64,000 nucleotides of DNA from contig NZ_JH815204.1 in NCBI RefSeq assembly GCF_000296465.1, positions 805,681 through 869,680 on the forward strand, read 5' to 3'. This DNA comes from Barnesiella intestinihominis YIT 11860. GTDB taxonomy: Bacteria; Bacteroidota; Bacteroidia; Bacteroidales; Barnesiellaceae. A model generated the notes under the pieces. The model saw only the letters and a list, made by a program, of their open reading frames with translations, was not told the origin of the DNA and made no database searches. The first letter of the stretch is position 1, and each line of letters begins with the position of its first letter. The position numbers were made by a program, and so were the translations under genes. This document shows positions 56,992-64,000 of the stretch, in pieces.

Positions 56992-57360
56992 ATGAAAGGA
57001 CTTACATCGAAAGAAGAGGAAATCATGAATTATTTCTGGCATAAAGGGCCATTATTCGTGAAAGAACTGTTGGATTTTTATGACGAACCCAAACCTCACT
57101 TCAATACGTTATCGACCATCGTAAGAGGACTCGAAGAAAAAGGCTATGTGTCACACAAAGCATATGGTAAAACCTATCAATATTTTGCTGTTGTAAGCGA
57201 AGAATCGTTCAAAAAACGGACCTTGCGACAAGTCATACGTAAATACTTCAACAGCTCCTATTTGGGAGTCGTTTCCTCTTTGATCGAGGAAGAAGATATT
57301 TCATTGAAAGAATTGAAAGAGCTTATCGAAAAAGTAGAAAAAGGAAACGCAGAACAATAA
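56992..57360 (+). CDS. blaI: BlaI/MecI-family transcriptional repressor
   Basis: 122 residues, normal for the family. The winged helix is LTSKEEEIMNYFWHKGPLFVKELLDFY with HFNTLSTIVRGLEEKGYVSHKAYGKTYQYFAV; the C-terminal half is the dimer helix region where the partner protease cuts in classical systems. Three dyads sit in front of the gene. The M56 gene starts 14 bases after the stop. No beta-lactamase gene is nearby, so the signal is unlikely to be classic penicillin resistance. Confidence 0.93.
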   Translation: MKGLTSKEEEIMNYFWHKGPLFVKELLDFYDEPKPHFNTLSTIVRGLEEKGYVSHKAYGKTYQYFAVVSEESFKKRTLRQVIRKYFNSSYLGVVSSLIEEEDISLKELKELIEKVEKGNAEQ

Positions 57361-57373
57361 CCAATCACCACCA

Positions 57374-59194
57374 ATGGGCGCATTCTTTGTTTATATATTA
57401 AAAGCCTCTGTTTATCTAGCCATTCTGTATCTGTTTTACAGTATATTGCTAAGTAAGGAAACATTTTACCGCTACAATAGAACAGCATTGCTACTATTGA
57501 TACCTCTATCGTTTATTCTTCCGCTATATCCGGTTCATACGGCTGTTCCCGAAACGTATTCAAACACTACTATACTCGACAGGCTGCCGGCAATATCTTA
57601 TATCGAAAACGAATCACAAAGTAAAATTCCGATAGGTATTATCGCGGTACTAAGTATCTATCTCATCGGGATTTTATACTTTATCACCAGATATGTCTGC
57701 ACAATTATAAAACTTCTGCGACTGATTCGGAGCGGGAAAAAATATACCGACAGCGACGGACTTTCTCTTGTCGTTATCTCCCAATCCATTGCTCCTTTCA
57801 GTTGGTTCGGGAAAATAGTCATTTCAGAAGCCGACCTCCAAAACCATCGCCGAGAAATACTCCTACACGAATCTGCACACATTCGCAAACATCATTCATG
57901 GGATTTACTGGCTGCCGATCTCTGTATAGGATTACAATGGTTCAATCCGGCCGCTTGGTTACTGAAACGAGAGCTGCAAACCGTACATGAATACGAAGCC
58001 GATAATTACGTTCTGGAACAAGGCATCGATGCCAAACAATACCAATTACTGCTAATAAAACGATCGGTCGGTTCCAAGTTTTATTACATAACCAATCACT
58101 TTAATCACAATAAACTTAACAAAAGAATTACCATGATGTTAAAAAAGAAATCAAACCGCAAAGCGACCTTGAAGTATCTCTACGTCATACCGGTCGCATT
58201 ATGTACCGTTTCGGTATTCGCCCACCCCGAAATCTCCGATGAATTAAACAAAGTATCCTCGGTCGATTTGAGTAACTTGACAGCTATGATCGGTAGTTCC
58301 GAAAACACCGCAACCATAAAGAATAAAGAGATAGAAATATCCGGGTGTGTTTTAGACATAGAAACCAACGAACCTATCGTCGGAGCCACCGTCTTGGTCA
58401 AAGGCAGCAATACAGGAACAGTAACCGATCTAAACGGAAACTTCTCCTTAAAAACACCCATAGGAAAAACTTTGCTCATCTCTTATGTCGGTTTAGGCTC
58501 GGCCGAAATCAGTTGCAATGACAAAGACAGGCAAAATCTGAAAATATACCTCGGCGAAAGCAGCGAAAAGAATAACAGTTCGAAAATTATCATAGTCGGA
58601 AACAAAACCGAGCCGAACACTTCGATCGGCACGAAAGGAAAAATCAACAGCATAACCATTACGACAAAAGACAGTGTAGAAAACAATAGACAGAAAATCG
58701 ATACGAAAGGAAAAATTAGCAATATAAATGTAGATGTCCAAAAAAATGGTTCGGTCATAGTCGATGAAAACAACAATACCAGAGTCTTTTACGATCCTAT
58801 ATATATTTTAGACGGTAAAAAAATTTCCAAAGACAAATTCAAAAACCTCGATGCCGACAAAATAAAATCGATAACTGTCCTCAAAGGAGAGGAAGCGATC
58901 AAAAGTTATGGAAAAGATGGTGAAAATGGAGCCCTTATCATACAAACCAAAGGAAACGCTGCAACTTCGACAGATCCGATAAAAACCATAACGATTACCA
59001 AGAAAGATACCTCTGAGGATATCATGAAAAATACACTTTGCATCGTAGACGGAAAAAAGATTTCGGAAACAGAACTAAAAAATATAGACCCCAATAATAT
59101 ACAAAGTATAACAGTCCTGAAAGATGAAAAATCGAAGGAAGAATATGGAGCGACCGACAAAGATTGCATTATATGGATTACCTTGAAAAAATAA
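57374..59194 (+). CDS. M56 (BlaR1-type) membrane metalloprotease with carboxypeptidase-regulatory and plug-like domains
   Basis: 606 residues. The N-terminal part has about four membrane helices and the cytoplasmic zinc motif H165-E-S-A-H169, with ELQTVHEYEADNYVL providing the third ligand. After a fourth helix (about 270-285) comes a CarboxypepD_reg-like beta-sandwich (ISGCVLDIETNEPIVGATVLVKG, about 320-400). Two repeats follow, each with the pattern DGKKIS...ID/DADKIKSITVLK...YG, resembling the TonB-receptor plug. A penicillin-binding sensor domain is absent. It is the usual partner of the BlaI repressor encoded just upstream. Confidence 0.9.
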   Translation: MGAFFVYILKASVYLAILYLFYSILLSKETFYRYNRTALLLLIPLSFILPLYPVHTAVPETYSNTTILDRLPAISYIENESQSKIPIGIIAVLSIYLIGILYFITRYVCTIIKLLRLIRSGKKYTDSDGLSLVVISQSIAPFSWFGKIVISEADLQNHRREILLHESAHIRKHHSWDLLAADLCIGLQWFNPAAWLLKRELQTVHEYEADNYVLEQGIDAKQYQLLLIKRSVGSKFYYITNHFNHNKLNKRITMMLKKKSNRKATLKYLYVIPVALCTVSVFAHPEISDELNKVSSVDLSNLTAMIGSSENTATIKNKEIEISGCVLDIETNEPIVGATVLVKGSNTGTVTDLNGNFSLKTPIGKTLLISYVGLGSAEISCNDKDRQNLKIYLGESSEKNNSSKIIIVGNKTEPNTSIGTKGKINSITITTKDSVENNRQKIDTKGKISNINVDVQKNGSVIVDENNNTRVFYDPIYILDGKKISKDKFKNLDADKIKSITVLKGEEAIKSYGKDGENGALIIQTKGNAATSTDPIKTITITKKDTSEDIMKNTLCIVDGKKISETELKNIDPNNIQSITVLKDEKSKEEYGATDKDCIIWITLKK

Positions 59195-59216
59195 TATGAC
59201 TCGACGACTGAATGCA

Positions 59217-59252
59217 AAAAAGGCTGTTTTCAAAATAGAAAACAGCCTTTTT
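59217..59252. terminator. bidirectional terminator between the M56 gene and dedA
   Basis: A perfect 15-bp stem (59217-59231 with 59238-59252) and a 6-base loop have A5 and T5 ends; it serves both convergent transcripts. Confidence 0.92.
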
Positions 59253-59255
59253 GTT

Positions 59256-59906
59256 TTATTGGTCTACTTTTCTGAATTTCATTTTTGCCCGTACAAACTC
59301 TATTACGGCAGGTAACAAAGATACAAATATAATCGCGACAATCAGAAGTTTTAAATTTTTCTGAACAAAAGGCAAATCACCGAAGAAATAGCCCGCATAA
59401 CAAAAAATCGCTACCCAAAAAGCTCCTCCGATTAGATTATACATCATGAAATAATAATAGTGCATTTTCCCCATACCACCCACAAAAGGAGCAAAAGTAC
59501 GAACGATAGGGACAAACCGAGCTATAATTATAGTTTTCCCTCCATATTTTTCAAAGAAAGCATGGGTTTTCTCTAAATGGCTTTGTTTGAAAATCTTTGA
59601 ATTGGGGTTACTGAATAGCTTCTTACCGAAAAAATGGCCTATTGCATAATTACAAGAATCTCCCAATACCGCAGCGACAAACAAAATAAGTACCAAAACA
59701 TTTATTTCTAAGGGAATTCCGGGCAACGCCGTAATAGCCCCAGCAACAAAAAGTAAAGAATCTCCCGGTAAAAAGGGTGTGACAACCAAACCCGTCTCAC
59801 AAAAAATAATCATAAACAATATAGCATAGGCCCAAGTATGATAATCCTGTACTATCTCAATCAGATGCTTGTCTATATGCAAAATAAAGTCAATCAAAAA
59901 TTCCAT
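59256..59906 (-). CDS. DedA-family membrane protein
   Basis: 216 residues with four to six membrane segments. The family motifs are [42 protein letters not shown] and [30 protein letters not shown] with the essential Glu, Asp and Arg residues. DedA proteins include undecaprenyl-phosphate flippases, and a related role here is plausible. The gene lies 25 bases after the sulfatase gene on the same strand, so the two are probably cotranscribed. Confidence 0.92.
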   Translation of the reverse strand: MEFLIDFILHIDKHLIEIVQDYHTWAYAILFMIIFCETGLVVTPFLPGDSLLFVAGAITALPGIPLEINVLVLILFVAAVLGDSCNYAIGHFFGKKLFSNPNSKIFKQSHLEKTHAFFEKYGGKTIIIARFVPIVRTFAPFVGGMGKMHYYYFMMYNLIGGAFWVAIFCYAGYFFGDLPFVQKNLKLLIVAIIFVSLLPAVIEFVRAKMKFRKVDQ

Positions 59907-59931
59907 AAATCCATATATAAATACATTAACT

Positions 59932-61446
59932 TCATTGGGGCATGGTCACTTTGAAATAAGGATTTTCTACATGCTGTTCAAACACGATACGCTTCATATC
60001 TTCTACACGATCGGGATATCGGGCTGCCAAATCACAATCTTCATGAATATCATCGACCAAATTATACAAATGACATTTACCCTTCTCAACAAATAACTTC
60101 CAATCGCCTTGCCGAACTGCAATTTGATCGGTCTCGCAAAACTCCCAATAAAGAAACTCATGATTCTTTTGATGTTTGTCTTTACCCAGCAAGGTAGGTT
60201 TGAATGAAAGTCCATCGAAATAGTCTTTCCTATTCTCTCCATATCGCTCGATATGATTCACCCCTATCAAGTCGCAGAAAGTAGGCAATATATCATAAAA
60301 CGCCAACTGGTGGTCATTGACAGCTACTGGGACATGACCGGGCCAACGAACGATAAAAGGAATACGTATACCTCCCTCATGGCAAGAACGCTTAATTCCT
60401 TTCAGTTTCCCATCTCGTCCAAAAAATCCGGGGTCGGCTCCCCCTTCTTCGTGAGGGCCGTTATCCGATGAAAAAATAACGATAGTATTCTCATCAAGCC
60501 CTTTCTCTTTCAATTTTTTCAAAATCTCACCTACATAATTATCTAATCGAGCAATCATTGCCGCAAACTGTGCATGGGTATGAGTCACGGGATTATAGCG
60601 CCCACCATAACTGCCATTAAACACACCGGTTTCCCCCAACCGTTCTCGATAGTAATTTAGAAGAGAATCTTCCGGCTGTACCAATTCGGCATGAGGTAAT
60701 GTGTAAGTGAAAAAACCGAAGAAAGGTTTGTCTCCCGACTGACGATCCAACCAATCGATTGCAGCTTCGTGAATAAGATCGGCCGAATATTGAGGCCGTA
60801 AAGCATAACCGGCCCCCCACATGGGATATTTGATATTCTCTTCGAGCGTCACACGAATAGTCGCAGTGTCGCCCAACAGGGAACTATACCGATTCAAAAA
60901 GTTGGGATAATACAAGTGAGCCTGAAATTGACAGATATATCCAAAGAACTCATCGATACCACGCTTGTCCGGAGTAGAAACAGAGCCTTCATATCCCCCG
61001 GCCCATTTACCAAACATTCCCGTCGTATAACCGTTTTCTTTCATAATTTCAGGAAGAATAACACGATTGGGATCATAAGGGTGTTGGCCTACGATGGCAT
61101 AGTCGGTATTAACTCCATAACGCACCTCGCCACTATCTCGCCAATACTCTTTATTTCCTCGTACTTCTCCGTGTCCGGTGTGCTGTCCGGTCATTATACA
61201 AGCCCGGGAAGGAGCGCTAACAGGGCTACCCGAATAAGCCTGAGTAAATCTCATACCCTCCGAAGCCATACGATCTATATTCGGAGTCTCGATATATTTC
61301 TGCCCATAACACCCTAAATCTCCATAACCCATATCGTCACATAAAATAAAAACGATATTGGGCTTATCACTTTTCTTTGCCGAAAATGCAGCGAAAACAG
61401 AGGCCAACATTCCGCCTCCAACAAATAATAACCGGCTATATTTCAT
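59932..61446 (-). CDS. secreted Ser-type sulfatase
   Basis: 504 residues with a signal peptide ([18 protein letters not shown]). The alkaline-phosphatase fold starts with the calcium site [15 protein letters not shown]; the formylglycine motif is S77-A-P-S-R81, where Ser77 is to be oxidised. [40 protein letters not shown] is a typical metal- and sulfate-site block. It belongs to the S1 sulfatases, probably acting on sulfated host or algal glycans, but the subfamily is not readable. The maturase that oxidises Ser is divergently encoded at 61617. Confidence 0.93.
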   Translation of the reverse strand: MKYSRLLFVGGGMLASVFAAFSAKKSDKPNIVFILCDDMGYGDLGCYGQKYIETPNIDRMASEGMRFTQAYSGSPVSAPSRACIMTGQHTGHGEVRGNKEYWRDSGEVRYGVNTDYAIVGQHPYDPNRVILPEIMKENGYTTGMFGKWAGGYEGSVSTPDKRGIDEFFGYICQFQAHLYYPNFLNRYSSLLGDTATIRVTLEENIKYPMWGAGYALRPQYSADLIHEAAIDWLDRQSGDKPFFGFFTYTLPHAELVQPEDSLLNYYRERLGETGVFNGSYGGRYNPVTHTHAQFAAMIARLDNYVGEILKKLKEKGLDENTIVIFSSDNGPHEEGGADPGFFGRDGKLKGIKRSCHEGGIRIPFIVRWPGHVPVAVNDHQLAFYDILPTFCDLIGVNHIERYGENRKDYFDGLSFKPTLLGKDKHQKNHEFLYWEFCETDQIAVRQGDWKLFVEKGKCHLYNLVDDIHEDCDLAARYPDRVEDMKRIVFEQHVENPYFKVTMPQ

Positions 61447-61491
61447 TGATAATTACCTCGAAAATTTATAATATCTTATTCTTTTTCGGTT

Positions 61492-61499
61492 CAAATATA
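61492..61499 (-). promoter_or_regulatory. -7 element of the sulfatase-dedA unit
   Basis: Read on the minus strand, TATATTTG matches TAnnTTTG and lies 45 bases before the sulfatase ATG. No matching -33 box is seen. Confidence 0.5.
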
Positions 61500-61600
61500 A
61501 GACGAAAGATTCGATTCCTAAAACATAAAACTTAAAAATAATTCGAGTACCGAATTATTGTATTCCCTATTTTTACTAATTTTGAACCGCTTACTAAATC

Positions 61601-61608
61601 TATCTTTG
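61601..61608 (+). promoter_or_regulatory. -7 element of the maturase gene
   Basis: TATCTTTG matches TAnnTTTG, only 8 bases before the ATG at 61617, so the transcript is nearly leaderless. Confidence 0.55.
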
Positions 61609-61616
61609 ATACAATC

Positions 61617-62855
61617 ATGAACCAATCTCTTTACACACCTTTCGACCGAATATTATATATCATGACCAAGCCGGTGGGGGCAATTTGCAATCTGGCCTGC
61701 ACATATTGCTACTATACCGAAAAAGCAAAACTCTATCGGGACTCTCCCAAGCACATCATGAGCGAAAGCCTATTAGAGAAATTTATCAAAGAATATATCG
61801 AAAGTCAGGCAAACGACCATATTTTATTCACATGGCATGGTGGAGAAACCCTAATGAGACCGTTGGATTTCTACCAAAAAGTAGTACGACTTCAAGCTCA
61901 ATACGGAAAAGGTCGAATTATCGATAACAGCATCCAAACCAACGGAACATTACTAACAGACAGCTGGTGTCGTTTTTTCAAAGAAAATAACTGGCTGGTC
62001 GGTATCAGTATAGACGGGCCACAAGAATTTCACGACGAATACCGATTGACCAAACAGGGAAGGCCCTCATTCGTAAATGTCATGCGAGGTATAAATCTGC
62101 TTAATAAACATGGCATCGAATGGAATGCTATGGCAGTAGTTAACGACTTTAATGGGGACTATCCCTTAGATTTCTACCATTTTTTCAAGGACATCAGCTG
62201 TAAATATATACAATTCACACCCATTGTCGAACGTATTCGGCAACATGAAGACGGGCGCATATTAGCCTCTCCCGATGAAGAATCAATAGACGGAGTAACA
62301 GACTTCTCCGTCTCTCCGGAGCAATGGGGCAACTTTCTTTGTACGATATTCGACGAATGGGTTCGAAATGATGTAGGAGAATACTACATACAATTATTCG
62401 ATGCCACTCTTGCCAATTGGGCCGGTGTAACACCCGGAATATGCTCTATGGCCGAAACTTGCGGTCATGCCGGAGTTATGGAATTTAATGGAGATGTGTA
62501 CAGTTGCGACCATTTTGTATTTCCTGAGTATAAATTGGGAAACATATACACCCAATCTTTAATCGAAATGATGAATAGTCCCCGACAAATTGCTTTCGGT
62601 CAAAACAAGCGCAATGCTCTGCCCCAACAATGTAAAGAGTGTGATTTTCTATTTGCCTGCCACGGAGAGTGCCCCAAAAACAGGTTTGTAAAAACGGCCA
62701 CCGGAGAACCGGGATTAAATTATTTGTGCGCTGGTTATCACCGATTCTTTAAACACGCAGCTCCTTATATGGACTTCATGAAACACGAATTGGATAATCA
62801 ACGCCCACCAGCCAATGTCATGCAATGGGTGAAACAAAATATCCCCGACAAATAG
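61617..62855 (+). CDS. anaerobic sulfatase-maturating enzyme (radical SAM/SPASM)
   Basis: 412 residues. The radical SAM cluster is C24-N-L-A-C28-T-Y-C31; the SPASM region near the C-terminus carries CGHAGVMEFNGDVYSCDHFVFPEYKLGNI and CKECDFLFACHGECPKNRF for two auxiliary clusters. This enzyme oxidises Cys or Ser of the CxPxR/SxPxR motif to formylglycine without oxygen. The divergent sulfatase next door has the Ser type, which only this kind of maturase can handle. A strong terminator follows. Confidence 0.95.
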   Translation: MNQSLYTPFDRILYIMTKPVGAICNLACTYCYYTEKAKLYRDSPKHIMSESLLEKFIKEYIESQANDHILFTWHGGETLMRPLDFYQKVVRLQAQYGKGRIIDNSIQTNGTLLTDSWCRFFKENNWLVGISIDGPQEFHDEYRLTKQGRPSFVNVMRGINLLNKHGIEWNAMAVVNDFNGDYPLDFYHFFKDISCKYIQFTPIVERIRQHEDGRILASPDEESIDGVTDFSVSPEQWGNFLCTIFDEWVRNDVGEYYIQLFDATLANWAGVTPGICSMAETCGHAGVMEFNGDVYSCDHFVFPEYKLGNIYTQSLIEMMNSPRQIAFGQNKRNALPQQCKECDFLFACHGECPKNRFVKTATGEPGLNYLCAGYHRFFKHAAPYMDFMKHELDNQRPPANVMQWVKQNIPDK

Positions 62856-62892
62856 AAAAAGGCTTTATACCGAATCGGTATAAAGCCTTTTT
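62856..62892. terminator. bidirectional terminator between the maturase and the GH172 gene
   Basis: An 18-bp arm pair (62856-62873 with 62875-62892) begins directly after the stop codon and has A5 and T5 ends. Confidence 0.93.
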
Positions 62893-62908
62893 CTCTCTTT
62901 CAATAAAA

Positions 62909-64000
62909 TTATTCCATATAACAGAATACTTCATAGGCCGATTCGTTCCAACTCACAGGGCAGCCCTCTTCGCGAGATTCTGGAACAATGCGTATATTCA
63001 AAACCGATTTGTCGCGAGTAAGAGATTCCGGTATTTCAAACTCATCTTCAATCCAACGCTTGTACGGATTACTGTCCGCCAAATACCACACGCCGGCATC
63101 CTGTCCATCGACCCAAACTCTCGCACACTGTCTGGGAAGCTCCTGATCGCTGCATCGACGCAATCTTACTCCATGATTATTCGGTAATACTTTTACACGA
63201 AACGAACTCTCTCCGGTAAATTTATGAACCATAGCCGTAACTTCCACATCATCGGCATCACCTTCGAAACAAGAAGTCAGCATCTCCACAGACACATCTC
63301 CTTCTACTTTATATTTATGTCGTTTCAACGACTTCTTCGAGGCCATATCTATGCTATCGGTCTTAACTAAGGAAACTTTATCCTGCCCATAATAAAAAAC
63401 AATACCCAAATGTTCGAGATACTGGTTATTGCTCTCACCAGACTCTATATTAAAATCCAATTGCGAATAAAATGGATAGCTATCGCCTAAACACAATCGT
63501 GTCATCGACCAGGGATTATCGCTCAACCCGTCATAACCGCCCGACGGATTGCACTCGGCCGGAGTCGGGAATCCCCACCCGTAGCAAATATAACTTTCCG
63601 AACCATCGCTCTCAACCTGCGGCGTCTTAATCCCATCTATATGTATTCTTACATCTCCTTCACAAGTAATAATATGAGGACGTTCCCCATAACAAGTCAC
63701 ATGAGCGGCAACCATTTTCCCGGTTCCTTTTATCGACGCGATGGGGCTATCCGCCCCCGGTGTATGTTTACGAGTATAATAGTCAGAAGAACGAAAGTAA
63801 CCGCTATACTCTCTATCATAGCTATTCTCCCCTACTCCTACTTCAACAAAGCCCAAAGTAACGGTCTCTCCGCTCCTATTCTCCAACATTACATGGGCTC
63901 GTTCCCAAAACGGCATAGGGAAATAATTATAAAACCAACCGTCTGTCGTCGCTCCCATTAATAAATACCGGGTATTATTATATCCTAAGGAATTACCGAA
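62909..64000 (-). CDS. GH172 (DUF2961) glycoside hydrolase, N-terminus beyond the window
   Basis: At least 363 residues; the frame has no stop up to base 64000, and the residues before the first internal Met (63958) are FGNSLGYNNTRYLLMGATTDGW, normal family sequence, so the true start is to the right. FYNYFPMPFWERAHVMLENRSG and the double jelly-roll pattern with LEHLGIVFYYGQDK are DUF2961 features. Characterised GH172 members act on fructofuranosyl and arabinofuranosyl linkages, with catalytic Glu residues; the substrate here is unknown. The signal peptide, if any, is outside the window. Confidence 0.85.
   Translation of the reverse strand, partial: FGNSLGYNNTRYLLMGATTDGWFYNYFPMPFWERAHVMLENRSGETVTLGFVEVGVGENSYDREYSGYFRSSDYYTRKHTPGADSPIASIKGTGKMVAAHVTCYGERPHIITCEGDVRIHIDGIKTPQVESDGSESYICYGWGFPTPAECNPSGGYDGLSDNPWSMTRLCLGDSYPFYSQLDFNIESGESNNQYLEHLGIVFYYGQDKVSLVKTDSIDMASKKSLKRHKYKVEGDVSVEMLTSCFEGDADDVEVTAMVHKFTGESSFRVKVLPNNHGVRLRRCSDQELPRQCARVWVDGQDAGVWYLADSNPYKRWIEDEFEIPESLTRDKSVLNIRIVPESREEGCPVSWNESAYEVFCYME

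Overview
The window reads as chromosomal DNA from an anaerobic gut-type member of the order Bacteroidales. Supporting signs are the -7 promoter elements of the TAnnTTTG type in front of many genes, a NigD-like lipoprotein behind an ECF sigma factor, DUF4290/DUF5063/DUF1015 genes, a dipeptidyl-peptidase III with an HECLGH motif, a Ser-type sulfatase beside an anaerobic sulfatase maturase, and a GH172 (DUF2961) gene. Genus and species cannot be fixed from the sequence alone.

Layout. 1-12640 is housekeeping: the 3' end of leuB, an OmpA-type porin (minus strand), a degenerate LytM/M23 protein, dxr, rseP, an RlmI-type rRNA methyltransferase, a DPP III lipoprotein, an AlkD-like protein, Fur, purA and a DUF1015 gene. 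12784-15296 is a small ECF-sigma unit (sigma factor, a protein with one inner-membrane helix and a predicted outer-membrane barrel, a NigD-like lipoprotein), followed by a secreted CE2-type esterase.

16711-38411, all on the minus strand, is a surface-polysaccharide locus. Transcription starts near 38870 and runs through a WecA/MraY-like initiating transferase, Wza, Wzc, a Wzx flippase, a pyruvyl transferase, seven glycosyltransferases, a Wzy-type polymerase and two acyltransferase-3 proteins. Beyond these lie a WecG/TagA transferase, then gmd and fcl for GDP-L-fucose. Base composition changes in blocks along the locus, with one change inside wzx. The most notable signal is a 47-bp repeat carrying a run of nine G residues (coding strand), present at the 5' ends of both acyltransferase genes. 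With nine Gs the first gene is in frame with its ATG, while the second is out of frame with an ATG placed two bases after the upstream stop codon. This looks like a contingency-locus pair that switches polysaccharide acylation. A 100-bp MITE-like element and a three-times repeated 16-bp motif sit in front of the WecG-gmd interval.

39145-47109 holds a Ca/Na antiporter and a complete thiamin operon (thiD-thiS-tenI/thiE-thiE-thiG-thiC-thiH-thiF) under a TPP riboswitch whose downstream hairpin covers the thiD start codon. 47193-51028 (minus) carries rimM, a lipoprotein, murA with Asp in place of the catalytic Cys, a DUF4290 gene and tsaB. 51193-56791 (plus) carries yicC, gmk, nadD, a DUF5063 gene, a 3'-5' exonuclease, two small envelope genes and an MFS transporter. 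56885-59194 is a BlaI/M56 pair behind three evenly phased 19-bp dyads. The window ends with a DedA protein, a secreted Ser-type sulfatase, its maturase, and a GH172 gene running off the right edge. Rho-independent terminators separate nearly all convergent units.
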